Source: Arsenophonus sp. aPb (GTDB lineage: Bacteria > Pseudomonadota > Gammaproteobacteria > Enterobacterales > Enterobacteriaceae). Taken from it: a stretch of 64,000 nucleotides of DNA. Position 1 is the first letter of the stretch. Every line of letters starts with the position of its first letter. The stretch is taken from contig NZ_CP123499.1 of the NCBI RefSeq assembly GCF_029873475.1, positions 1,488,001-1,552,000 of the forward strand. Reading direction: 5' to 3'. The notes beneath the pieces were generated by a model. The model was not told the DNA's origin, made no database searches, and saw only the letters and a program-made list of their open reading frames with translations. The translations under genes were made by a program, and so were the position numbers. Below, in pieces: positions 27,225 through 35,694 of the stretch.

Positions 27225-28700
27225 ATGGCGATTAATAAAGCTGTCCAGGCATGTAATTTAATTATTTTCGGCGCGAAAGGAGATTTGGCTCGCCGCAAAT
27301 TATTGCCTTCCCTTTATCAATTGGAAAAAACGGGTTATATCCATCCTGATACACGTATTATAGGGATTGGCCGAGCTGAATGGGATGCTGCTGCCTATAT
27401 GAAGGAAGTAAGAGAAGCGTTAGAAACTTTTTTAAATGAGAAAATTGAGCCTGGTTTATGGCAAAAATTAAGTGAGCGTCTTGATTTTTTTAATTTAGAT
27501 GTTCAGGATTTGAACAAATTTAATTCATTAGCTAAATATCTTGAAGGCGATAGCAAACCAGCTATATATTATTTTGCTATGCCTCCAACCACTTTCGGTG
27601 CTGTTTGTCATGGTTTAGGCCATGCTGGCCTTAATAAGAAGCCCAATCGGGTTGTTATGGAAAAACCATTAGGTAGTGATCTTGCATCTTCCCAAGAAAT
27701 AAATAATGAAGTTGCTAAATATTTTAAAGAAAGCCAAATTTATCGTATTGACCACTATTTAGGTAAAGAAACAGTACTCAATTTATTAGCGTTACGTTTT
27801 GCCAACTCTTTATTTATTAATAATTGGGATTATCGAGCGATTGATCATGTACAGATCACGGTTGCTGAAGAGGTTGGTATCGAAGGACGTTGGGGTTATT
27901 TTGACCAGGCTGGGCAAATGCGTGACATGGTCCAAAATCATTTATTACAGATCCTAACGATGATTGCTATGTCACCACCTGCGGAATTAACTGCAGATCG
28001 CATACGAGACGAGAAAGTTAAAGTATTGCGTTCGTTGCGCCGCATTGATTATAGTAATGTGCGTGAAAAAACCGTGCGAGGTCAATATACATCAGGTTCT
28101 ATTCAAGGCAAAAAAGTGGCCGGCTATCTTGCAGAGGAAGGAGCAAATAAAGCAAGTAAAACGGAAACTTTTGTGGCAATTCGAGTTGATATTGATGATT
28201 GGCGTTGGGCTGGCGTGCCATTTTATTTGAGAACAGGTAAACGGTTACCGGCAAAATGTTCTGAAGTGGTGGTTTATTTTAAAAAACCGGCGTTAAATAT
28301 TTTTTCTGATTCCTATCAGGATCTACCGCAAAATAAATTAACTATTCGGTTACAGCCTGATGAAGGAATTGATATTGAAATTTTAAATAAAGCGCCGGGT
28401 CTTGAACATAAACATCATTTACAGACGACAAAATTAGATCTGAGTTTTTCTGAAACATTTAATCAAATCCATTTGGCTGATGCATATGAACGCTTATTAC
28501 TAGAAGCTATGCGTGGCATTCAAGCACTATTTGTCCGTCGTGATGAGGTAGAAGAAGCTTGGAAATGGGTGGATTCTATTATGGATGCTTGGGCAAAGGA
28601 TAATGAACCGCCCAAACCCTATCAAGCAGGTACATGGGGACCTGATGCTTCTGATGTAATGATCACCAAAGATGGTCGCTCATGGAATGAGTTTAAATAG
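27225..28700 (+). CDS. zwf: Glucose-6-phosphate 1-dehydrogenase
   Basis: Zwf catalyses the first step of the oxidative pentose phosphate pathway. The 491-residue protein matches the E. coli length. The nucleotide-binding segment FGAKGDLARRKLLPSLYQLE and the active-site motif RIDHYLGKE are intact. AAGGAGAAT precedes the ATG. The E. coli partners edd and eda are not present in the following 36 kb, so no Entner-Doudoroff genes are linked here. Confidence 0.97.
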   Translation: MAINKAVQACNLIIFGAKGDLARRKLLPSLYQLEKTGYIHPDTRIIGIGRAEWDAAAYMKEVREALETFLNEKIEPGLWQKLSERLDFFNLDVQDLNKFNSLAKYLEGDSKPAIYYFAMPPTTFGAVCHGLGHAGLNKKPNRVVMEKPLGSDLASSQEINNEVAKYFKESQIYRIDHYLGKETVLNLLALRFANSLFINNWDYRAIDHVQITVAEEVGIEGRWGYFDQAGQMRDMVQNHLLQILTMIAMSPPAELTADRIRDEKVKVLRSLRRIDYSNVREKTVRGQYTSGSIQGKKVAGYLAEEGANKASKTETFVAIRVDIDDWRWAGVPFYLRTGKRLPAKCSEVVVYFKKPALNIFSDSYQDLPQNKLTIRLQPDEGIDIEILNKAPGLEHKHHLQTTKLDLSFSETFNQIHLADAYERLLLEAMRGIQALFVRRDEVEEAWKWVDSIMDAWAKDNEPPKPYQAGTWGPDASDVMITKDGRSWNEFK

Positions 28701-28716
28701 TTTTTATCTATTTATA

Positions 28717-28740
28717 GGGTAATAGCCTGGTTTATTACCC
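28717..28740 (+). terminator. Hairpin after zwf
   Basis: GGGTAATA and TATTACCC form an 8-bp stem, 17 bp after the zwf stop, followed by a modest T-containing tail (TTGTCTT). Confidence 0.6.
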
Positions 28741-29121
28741 TTGTCTTGGTAGTAATTTTGCATTTTAGCCGGAATTTATTATAATTATTTGAGTAAATAC
28801 AACGGTTATGATATAAATAGCTTAGTATTTATTCTATCAATAGTGAGGATTCATAGTATATCATACGGATGGCCGTGTGATGCATGAATAAAATATCATG
28901 TCTAGCGCCAAAAGCGTCAAAAATCAACGTAGTAGCTATCATCTTTTCTTATCAAATATATCCATTATTTCTAGTGAACATCACTGGTGTGGTGCTTTGT
29001 AGCGTCTCCTGTTGCTAATCGTTTTATCGATAATTGGTTTTTAATTTAAATCATCACTTAGTTATTACCACCTTAGGTATTTTATCTATTACTTGATGAT
29101 TGCCAATAACAGGAGAATATA
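28741..29121. other. Leader region of mdtJI
   Basis: The 380 bp upstream of mdtJ is less AT-rich than other spacers and includes a 34-codon ORF (28898-29002). Promoter elements were not pinpointed. The last 120 bp before mdtJ contains no further ORF. Confidence 0.4.
28898..29002 (+). CDS. Candidate leader peptide upstream of mdtJI
   Basis: This 34-codon ORF begins with ATG at 28898, 120 bp before mdtJ, with a rather basic and serine-rich product (starts MSSAKSVKNQRSSYHLFLSN). E. coli mdtJI is preceded by a small leader ORF, mdtU, which I recall as 34 codons and as involved in spermidine control. The equal length and position are suggestive. No clear ribosome site is seen, and I cannot compare the peptide sequences. 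It may be a chance ORF. Confidence 0.35.
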   Translation: MSSAKSVKNQRSSYHLFLSNISIISSEHHWCGAL

Positions 29122-29532
29122 ATGATTTATTGGATATTTTTAGCATTAGCAATTGTCACAGAGGTTATTGGTACTTTATCAATGAAGTATTCCAGCGTCA
29201 GCGGTGATATGACTGGTTTATTGGTAATGTATTTTATGATCGCTTCATCTTATATATTACTAGCAATGGCGGTAAAAAAAGTTGCTCTTGGAGTGGCTTA
29301 CGCTCTCTGGGAGGGTATTGGGGTCATTTTTATAACAGTATTTAGTGTCCTGTTATTTAATGAATCATTGGCGCCAATGAAAATTATTGGATTAGCATTA
29401 CTTATTGTGGGTATAGCACTAATAAAATCGGGTACTAAAAAAACGAGTTCATTACATTCGATAAAACAGGCAAAAAAAATTACGCCAAAAATGCCGTTAA
29501 ATAAAATGACTAAAGTTGTTAAGGAGGCATAA
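29122..29532 (+). CDS. mdtJ: Spermidine export subunit MdtJ (SMR family)
   Basis: MdtJ and MdtI form a heteromeric small multidrug resistance transporter that exports spermidine. This 136-residue protein has four membrane helices and the SMR signatures (TEVIGTLSMKYSS with the key glutamate, and GVAYALWEGIG). The C-terminal tail is basic and about 15 residues longer than in E. coli. AGGAG lies before the ATG. mdtI follows by a single base. Confidence 0.93.
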   Translation: MIYWIFLALAIVTEVIGTLSMKYSSVSGDMTGLLVMYFMIASSYILLAMAVKKVALGVAYALWEGIGVIFITVFSVLLFNESLAPMKIIGLALLIVGIALIKSGTKKTSSLHSIKQAKKITPKMPLNKMTKVVKEA

Positions 29533-29533
29533 T

Positions 29534-29866
29534 ATGTTAGCAGACTATCAATGGTGGCATGGTGCCTTTCTGTTTCTGGCTGTTATTCTAGAAATAATGG
29601 CTAATATTTTTTTAAAGTTTTCAAATGGATTTAAGCGACTATGGGTAGGTGTCTTATCTTTAATTGCTGTTTTAGGTGCCTTTAGTGCATTAGCTGTAGC
29701 GGTAAAGGGGATTGAACTTTCCATTGCTTATGCCCTTTGGGGAGCTTTTGGTGTTGTAGCAACGGTTGCCGCCGGATGGATTTTATTTAATCAAAGGTTA
29801 AATTATAAAGGTTGGGGTGGTATTATTTTATTAATCACTGGGATGGTCGTTATCAAACTGGCATAA
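29534..29866 (+). CDS. mdtI: Spermidine export subunit MdtI (SMR family)
   Basis: This 110-residue four-helix partner of MdtJ contains the SMR segments LEIMANIFLKFSNGFKRLW and SIAYALWGAFGVVATV. The ATG at 29534 has a full AAGGAGG site, which lies inside the end of mdtJ, so the pair is translationally linked. The frame upstream to 29516 is not used. Confidence 0.94.
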   Translation: MLADYQWWHGAFLFLAVILEIMANIFLKFSNGFKRLWVGVLSLIAVLGAFSALAVAVKGIELSIAYALWGAFGVVATVAAGWILFNQRLNYKGWGGIILLITGMVVIKLA

Positions 29867-30613
29867 TCTTATTTCACCTGCTAGAACAGAATAGGGTTTA
29901 GTGATTGCCAAGAGAGTGAGCTAAGGACTTTTTTTATCGCCGTCTATATATCGACCTTTTTTAATAATGAATAACCCCATCATTGAGTGGTTATTTGTAT
30001 TAATTAATACTCGATAGGAAAAATTAGTATTAAAATTTATCTGAAGGAAGATAACTGAAGACCAATTATTTACACAGATTTAACAAGTTATTTTCTGCTC
30101 TGGCCGATTTTTATTGCTCGTCAAGACTTCAATTATATAGCAATTTAATGAATTTTATTTATTCTCAATTTTTTAATCAAAATATTTTTTCTATACTCTA
30201 AATGGATAACAAATCTGAACATTATTTATTGTGCCTATTTAGCAACTATTTTCTTTATTGTTACTATAATTCTTTTTTATATTAATTTCTATTATTTCAT
30301 ATTGTTATAAGGTATATTTTTTATTATATATCATTCCAAATGGTTATCTATTTATTTATATCTCAATATTTATAAAAAATAATATTGTTATTTTATTATA
30401 ACATTTAGTCTTTCTTTATTTTTTTTATAGATGAGATTGCTATTTTTTTTATTTATATTCCTTAAAAATAAGCAATAATATGTTTTATAACTACTTATTT
30501 ATAATACAATCAGTGTATGAGTTGAATAATAAAATAGACTAACATAAATGGTTTAAATTATTTTTACTCATGTATGAAATTAGTTATAAATGAATTTTAA
30601 TAGGACATTACCG
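29867..30613. other. Long AT-rich spacer at the left edge of the accessory block
   Basis: About 750 bp without a supportable gene. From about 30120 onward the sequence is nearly pure A/T. It separates the conserved zwf-mdtJI block from the unknown protein, LPMO and protease genes. No repeats, RNA genes or mobile-element ends were recognised. Confidence 0.45.
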
Positions 30614-31060
30614 ATGGAAAAAATATATACACAAGCAAAAGAAAATAGTAATAATAGTTTTAAACACTATAATGTAGGTATGGCAGTCTATGATCATGCT
30701 TTAAATATTTGGCAAGGGTTTAACGTAAAAATACATAGGGATGGAAGTGAGAAACCTGGACACGATTTCCTCGCGCAACCCAAAAAAGATAGCGGCCCAA
30801 TCCAACTTAAGTTATACACCATAGAGGACGGCAAACCTGCCTCTTTCTATTTTTCAATTAGTACACAAGATAATCCAAATGGTAATGACTTAATTACCGG
30901 CAGTTATACATCTGCAAAAAATAAAGATACGGGTAAAGTGGAACTTATTGATTTCAAATACGACACCAATAGTGGACTTAAATTGCTTTTAGAACCACTG
31001 TTTGAAGGTAGTGATCAAAATCCTAGCTGGGATTTTTTAATGACTATAACTGCGTGCTAA
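30614..31060 (+). CDS. Hypothetical 148-residue protein
   Basis: I do not recognise this protein. The ATG at 30614 (MEKIYTQAKENSNN) is preferred because AGGA lies eight bases upstream; a start at 30590 adds eight residues. There is no signal peptide or membrane segment. The sequence is polar with alternating hydrophobic residues (VKIHRDG, IQLKLYTIEDG, ASFYFSISTQD, LKLLLEPLF), which suggests a small beta-sandwich. One cysteine is the last residue. It lies upstream of the second LPMO and the serralysin on the same strand, each with its own long spacer, so joint regulation is possible but not shown. A lectin-like or effector role is speculation. Confidence 0.6.
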   Translation: MEKIYTQAKENSNNSFKHYNVGMAVYDHALNIWQGFNVKIHRDGSEKPGHDFLAQPKKDSGPIQLKLYTIEDGKPASFYFSISTQDNPNGNDLITGSYTSAKNKDTGKVELIDFKYDTNSGLKLLLEPLFEGSDQNPSWDFLMTITAC

Positions 31061-31484
31061 AGCATATAATATCAATAAATAAAAATATTTTCACTCTTAT
31101 AACAATATTAATTTAATACAACAAATCAGTATGCGCCTAACTTTGTGTGATTGCCATGGGTTGTATGAAAAATATTTTTTTATTATGCTAATAGCAGTCG
31201 TCCAGTAGTAAACTAATCACCAGCAAATATTCTATTAGGAAAATAGCATTAATTATCCGAATTAAAATAATTAAGCTATACTATTATTAAATGAAAAAAT
31301 TATTCTATAAAATAAATAAAATTTCAGGGTGGAATTTTATCATAGATTAATGATTTTTATTGATGTGTATTTTATATGGAATTCTTGAAAACTTTAAAGA
31401 AAATATGTTAATGATAATATTTTTGGCAAAAAATTTTATTAATTAATATATAAAACTAATTTAATGTTTTAATAGGAAAAACCT
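31061..31484. other. Spacer upstream of repeat-bearing LPMO
   Basis: This 424-bp AT-rich spacer contains no gene. It should contain the LPMO promoter. Runs of A and T prevent a confident promoter call. Confidence 0.4.
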
Positions 31485-33047
31485 ATGAAATTAAAAAAAA
31501 TTTTTATAATGAGTTTTATATTAGCTGTATCTTCAAGTCTATGGGCTCATGGCTATATAAAATCGCCTGCAAGCCGAGCATATAAATGTGCACAGGGAAT
31601 AAATAAAGCATGTGGTGATATAAATTATGAACCGCAAAGTGTAGAACAACGCTCCGGATTTCCTGACAAGGATTTCCCAAAGGATGGTAAATTAGCCAGT
31701 GGGGGGATTCAAAGATTTGGTAAGCTGGATGAAGCAGGTGCAAACAGATGGCATAAAACTCAAATGCAAGTGGAAGACAATATTTTTTCCTGGCATCTTA
31801 CAGCTCGACACAGTACAGCTAATTGGCGTTTTTATCTCACTAAGAATGGTTGGGATCCTAATGTACCATTGGCCCGCGCGGCGTTTGATTTAAAACCTTT
31901 CTGTTCCCAATATGATGGCGGCGCAATACCGAAAGAAGATGTTAGCATAATTTGTAAAGTGCCTGTTGATCGTATTGGTTATCATATTATTTATGGTGTC
32001 TGGCAGATTGCGGATACGAGTAATAGTTTTTATCAAGTGGTAGATGTGATTTTTGCTGATAATGATAAGAAACAACCTACCGAACCTGATAACAAAGAAC
32101 CGACCGTAACGACAACTAACCAACCGGGAGAACCGGTTATTATGGACACGGCAGTCACCGGAACGAAGCCGCCAACCGAATCGGTGGTTACGCAACCAAC
32201 CGTAACGGTAACCAACCAACCGGGCGAACCGGTTATTACGGACACGACAGTCACCGGAACGAAGCCGCCAACCGAATCGGTGGTTACGCAACCAACCGTA
32301 ACGGTAACCAACCAACCGGGCGAACCGGTTGTGGCGGATACGATAGTCAAAGGAACGAAGTCGCCAACTGAACCCGTGGTTACGCAACCGACTGTAACGG
32401 CAACTAACCAACCGGGTGAACCGGTTATTACGGACACGGCAGTAACTGGAACGAAGCCGCCAACCGAATCGGTGGTTACGCAACCGACCGTAACGGCAAC
32501 TAACCAACCGGGAGAACCGGTTATTATGGACACGACAGTCTCAGGAACGAAGCCGCCAACCGAATCGGTGGTTACGCAACCGACCGTAACGGCAACTAAC
32601 CAACCGGGAGAACCGGTTATTACGGACACGACAGTCACAGGAACGAAGCCGCCAACCGAACCCGTGGTCACGCAACCGACCGTAACGACAGCCAGTCAGC
32701 CAATTGAAGTAGCTACCATACTCACAACTAGTTCGAATACAACGTTAAGTACAGGTTCGAATACCACACTGAGTACGGGTTCGAATACAATGTTAAGTAC
32801 AGGTTCGAATACCACACTGAGTACGGGTTCGAATACAACGTTAAGTACAGGTTCGAATACCACACTGAGTACGGGCTCGAATACAACGTTAAGTACAGGT
32901 TCGAATACCACACTGAATACCGGTTCGAATACGTCGTTGAATACCATCGCGAATACAACAGCAACTGTTGCACCGTCTACTGCTACTAATGCTGTTCTTG
33001 CTTTAGATGATAATGAAATAGATATCTTGCCTCGTCACTTCATGTGA
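31485..33047 (+). CDS. AA10 LPMO (GbpA-like) with Thr/Pro repeat tail
   Basis: This 520-residue secreted protein has a signal peptide ending SSLWA at 21, so H22 (HGYIKSPASRA) becomes the mature N-terminus as a copper-histidine brace requires. The second histidine is H109, and F182 lies in NSFYQVVD. Residues 22-190 form the AA10 domain that attacks chitin. Six 32-residue repeats (207-398, TNQPGEPVITDTTVTGTKPP type) follow, then about nine 8-residue GSNTTLST units (416-485) and a short end (DILPRHFM). GbpA's other domains and any carbohydrate-binding module are absent. The tail may be a long spacer, a glycan-decorated stalk or a surface anchor. Confidence 0.88.
   Translation: MKLKKIFIMSFILAVSSSLWAHGYIKSPASRAYKCAQGINKACGDINYEPQSVEQRSGFPDKDFPKDGKLASGGIQRFGKLDEAGANRWHKTQMQVEDNIFSWHLTARHSTANWRFYLTKNGWDPNVPLARAAFDLKPFCSQYDGGAIPKEDVSIICKVPVDRIGYHIIYGVWQIADTSNSFYQVVDVIFADNDKKQPTEPDNKEPTVTTTNQPGEPVIMDTAVTGTKPPTESVVTQPTVTVTNQPGEPVITDTTVTGTKPPTESVVTQPTVTVTNQPGEPVVADTIVKGTKSPTEPVVTQPTVTATNQPGEPVITDTAVTGTKPPTESVVTQPTVTATNQPGEPVIMDTTVSGTKPPTESVVTQPTVTATNQPGEPVITDTTVTGTKPPTEPVVTQPTVTTASQPIEVATILTTSSNTTLSTGSNTTLSTGSNTMLSTGSNTTLSTGSNTTLSTGSNTTLSTGSNTTLSTGSNTTLNTGSNTSLNTIANTTATVAPSTATNAVLALDDNEIDILPRHFM
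32103..32678 (+). repeat. Six tandem 96-bp coding repeats
   Basis: Six head-to-tail units of 96 bp each encode 32 residues (TVT-TNQPGEPV...PTE-VVTQP) in the LPMO tail. Units differ at a few bases; unit 3 is the most divergent (KGTKSPTEP). Because the period is a multiple of three, copy-number change keeps the frame. Confidence 0.95.
32730..32969 (+). repeat. 24/48-bp coding microsatellite-like repeat
   Basis: Units of 24 bp encode GSNTTLST. Adjacent units alternate in synonymous codons (acgttaagtacaggt versus acactgagtacgggt), giving a 48-bp higher-order repeat with about four copies before it decays into TLNT, SLNT and IANT variants. The alternation shows the array grew in two-unit steps. 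Confidence 0.93.
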
Positions 33048-33102
33048 GGAGGCGAGATTATGGCTTGAAACATACTAATAATGAGTAATGACGTAGAAAA
33101 AT

Positions 33103-33143
33103 AGCTACCTTTCATGTGGTGTTCATTGATGATATAGGTAGCT
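33103..33143 (+). terminator. Possible terminator after LPMO gene
   Basis: AGCTACCT and AGGTAGCT can pair across a 25-base loop about 55 bp downstream of the stop. No strong U tract follows. Confidence 0.35.
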
Positions 33144-33356
33144 GATTTGCTTAGAGTCGCCATGATAAATTTTTGATGTTGATATGTTACTTTGCGCCTT
33201 AAATGTTAACGGCCAAAGCTGTTCATTGTGCCGAATTAATTTTGCCGCCCTTAATGTAACAAATCGAAAAACTCCAGCTAAAATTTGAAAAAATAAAAAA
33301 AAGGCATAAATTTAATTAATAATTTGTTTTTTTCAACATTTGTTGAGGAGGTGATA
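33144..33356. other. Upstream region of serralysin gene
   Basis: Together with the hairpin this completes a gap of about 310 bp. It holds the protease promoter and a strong GAGGAGGTGATA ribosome site at 33344-33355. No other gene is seen. Confidence 0.4.
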
Positions 33357-35003
33357 ATGGCGGTAATAACCGGGTCGCATATCTATCTTAAAAAAAATGG
33401 AACGGTATTAATATCATCATCGTCTCAACCTTTACCACCTTTTCAAGTTTCAGACATATCGCAATGGATAAATAATGCTTTGCGAGAAAATGTACGTGGC
33501 AAAGATAAAATCAAAAAATGGAAAGATTCTTATGATATCGATCAAGCCGCACAACAAATAATACGTCAACATGCTACTTGGAATAGTGAGCAGCAGATTG
33601 GGCAACCCGCAGCAGTTACTTATTCTTTTAGCCGATGGCATGAGTATTATGATGCTTACTACCAACTAACCGAATATCAGCTGGTGCAGGCAAGAATTGC
33701 TCTGGATAGCTGGGCTGATGTTGCCAATATCACTTTTACTGAAGATGCCACGCAAACAACGAATATCAATTTTGGTAATTTTCACAGCATTGGAGGTCAA
33801 GCATTTGCTTATTTACCTGATAGCGGGCCACTAGCGGGGCAATGCTGGTTTAATGCTCAACGTCATGAAAATTTGGCACCTTATCCGGGAAGTTACGGTA
33901 GATTAGTACTTGTACATGAAATAGGTCATACAATAGGGCTTTCCCACCCGGGTGACTACAATGCAGCATCAATCAATCAGCAAACCCAGACCCTTAGCTG
34001 GAATACCGATACCCAAGAAAAGTTTGGTTATGCAAACAACGCGCCATATGAAGAAGATAGCCGTCAATTTAGTGTGATGAGTTATTGGCCAGAAGTCAAT
34101 ACCAATGGTTTTTTTAATGGTTCTTACGCTTCAGCGCCGCTTATGGATGATATTGCTGCAGCTCAAGCGCTGTATGGTGCGAATATGCGTACACGAACCG
34201 GCGATGATGTCTATGGTTTTAATTCTACTACCAATAAAGATTGGTACACAATTAGCGACCCACGTATCGGTTGTATTTTCTCGGTATGGGACGCAGGTGG
34301 TAATGATACATTGGATTTTTCTGGTTACTCTCATCAACAACTTATTAATTTAAATTCGGGTTCATTTTCAAATGTGGGTGGATGGATAAAGAATGTCTCA
34401 ATCGCAAAAAACACAGTTATTGAAAACGCGCTCGGCGGTTATGGGCAAGACACTATAATTGGTAATAGTGCCGATAATAAAATTAAAGGTGGTGCTGGCG
34501 AAGATATTATTTATGGCGGTTTAGGGCAAGACATACTTTGGGGTAGAGATGAAACAATAAGACAGATGATAGCAACAAATAATCGTTCTGCCAATCCGTC
34601 TTCGTTTTACAGTTATTATACTAATAATGCAGAAAATAGCGACCAGCAAACCCATTCCTCACCATTAAGAACTGCCCCAGAAGAAAGAAATACTTTTGTT
34701 TATCTGTCGTTTGAAGATTCAACCTTAAGTGCACCTGATAGGATCATGGATTTTCAAACAGGAGAAGATAAAATTGACCTGTCTTCTCTAAATAAAAATT
34801 TGTATGATAACTCTAATGGCCAAAGTTCCCTTACTTTTGTTAATGAATTTAACGGCCAGCCAGGCCAAATAAAAATCACTTATGATCCAGTGAGTCAATG
34901 GAGTAGAGTCCTGATGACTGTAAATAATGATGATATAGCTGATTTCGCTATTGATGTTTATGGTTATATTAATCCTCTCACCGACTTTATCTTACATCAA
35001 TAG
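33357..35003 (+). CDS. Serralysin-type RTX metalloprotease
   Basis: This 548-residue M10B zinc protease starts at ATG 33357 behind a near-perfect GAGGAGG. The TTG at 33324 is rejected. The zinc motif HEIGHTIGLSH is at 187-197 and the Met-turn SVMSYW at 239-244. Calcium-binding RTX repeats are at about 360-398 (GGYGQDTI, GGAGEDIIYGGLGQDIL). The C-terminal serralysin domain includes DRIMDFQTGEDKIDLSSL. There is no Sec signal, as expected for type I secretion through a C-terminal signal. No ABC exporter, membrane-fusion protein or inhibitor gene is adjacent. Relatives such as PrtA and AprA degrade host proteins, including insect immune factors. Confidence 0.93.
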   Translation: MAVITGSHIYLKKNGTVLISSSSQPLPPFQVSDISQWINNALRENVRGKDKIKKWKDSYDIDQAAQQIIRQHATWNSEQQIGQPAAVTYSFSRWHEYYDAYYQLTEYQLVQARIALDSWADVANITFTEDATQTTNINFGNFHSIGGQAFAYLPDSGPLAGQCWFNAQRHENLAPYPGSYGRLVLVHEIGHTIGLSHPGDYNAASINQQTQTLSWNTDTQEKFGYANNAPYEEDSRQFSVMSYWPEVNTNGFFNGSYASAPLMDDIAAAQALYGANMRTRTGDDVYGFNSTTNKDWYTISDPRIGCIFSVWDAGGNDTLDFSGYSHQQLINLNSGSFSNVGGWIKNVSIAKNTVIENALGGYGQDTIIGNSADNKIKGGAGEDIIYGGLGQDILWGRDETIRQMIATNNRSANPSSFYSYYTNNAENSDQQTHSSPLRTAPEERNTFVYLSFEDSTLSAPDRIMDFQTGEDKIDLSSLNKNLYDNSNGQSSLTFVNEFNGQPGQIKITYDPVSQWSRVLMTVNNDDIADFAIDVYGYINPLTDFILHQ

Positions 35004-35005
35004 AG

Positions 35006-35063
35006 CGCCTATTTGTGATAGGCGAAAGAGTCGGTTATTAGCAACTTGCTGGCTCTGTTTTTT
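35006..35063 (+). terminator. Double-hairpin terminator after serralysin
   Basis: CGCCTA/TAGGCG (35006-35024) is followed by AGAGTCGG pairing with CTGGCTCT through two G-U pairs, and then GTTTTTTAT. The second hairpin with the T tract is a good rho-independent terminator. Confidence 0.7.
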
Positions 35064-35128
35064 ATCAACATAACTCAGATAAAGTTATTTCAATATTTAA
35101 CAATATGTTAATTTATATTTGTCAAGCA

Positions 35129-35152
35129 ATAGAGCCAGCTGGCAGGCTCTAT
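35129..35152 (-). terminator. Hairpin after yoaB
   Basis: ATAGAGCC and GGCTCTAT form a perfect 8-bp stem 16 bp beyond the yoaB stop on the minus strand. The T tract is short. Confidence 0.5.
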
Positions 35153-35167
35153 TAAAGGCCTTTAAGA

Positions 35168-35521
35168 TTATTGATCCGCGATTGCAGCAACAATTTTGAT
35201 CTCTATTTTATATTTAGGATTCATTAAAATAGCTTGCACTGTACAGCGAACAGGCGCTCTACCCGGTACAACCCAGCTATCCCACACTTGGTTCATGCCT
35301 GCCAAATCAGTTTTATCGGCCAGAAAGATAGTAGCATCAAGGATCTTACTTTTATTTGAACCGACGCGGGTTAAAATGTTATCAATTGCCTGCAAAGCAC
35401 TGGTGGTTTGTTGAATAATATCACCCTCAAGATTTTCAGGAACACTGGTGTAATAGAGGGTATTGTGAAATAGGGTAGCTTCTGACCAGCGATTTTCTGG
35501 ATCAATATATTGAATAGACAT
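35168..35521 (-). CDS. yoaB: RidA-family protein YoaB
   Basis: This small protein (117 residues from ATG 35521) belongs to the YjgF/YER057c/UK114 (RidA) family. It matches E. coli YoaB, including NTLYYTSVPENL, SILDATIFLADK-type and APVRCTVQA-LMNPKYKIEIKIVAA segments. RidA proteins hydrolyse reactive enamine/imine intermediates; the YoaB subgroup's substrate is not defined. ATG codons at 35524 and 35521 are adjacent, and the second is chosen for better spacing from AGGA. It is divergent from yoaA, as in E. coli. Confidence 0.9.
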   Translation of the reverse strand: MSIQYIDPENRWSEATLFHNTLYYTSVPENLEGDIIQQTTSALQAIDNILTRVGSNKSKILDATIFLADKTDLAGMNQVWDSWVVPGRAPVRCTVQAILMNPKYKIEIKIVAAIADQ

Positions 35522-35694
35522 CATTATTCCTGATTTTTTAAACATAAAGTCATTGCTATATTGTCTACTAAAATCTATTTTTTGTCATGGTAATGCGTTT
35601 ATTTATTTAATAATGAATAATGCAAAGTTGGCTTTTTATTACCACTAACCAGCATGAGTAAAATATTTTCGCTAATTTAAATAATGAGACTAAA

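Noticed and set aside
32730..32969. Array of short repeats considered as a CRISPR
   Set aside because: There are no unique spacers between units; the units are directly contiguous, 24 bp long, and encode a protein repeat. No cas genes are nearby.
31890..32973. Long minus-strand ORFs (205, 212, 83 and 81 codons) opposite the LPMO repeats
   Set aside because: They arise because the 96-bp and 24-bp repeat periods are multiples of three, keeping every frame open. Their products are just repetitive shadows, and the plus-strand protein has a signal peptide and a conserved domain.
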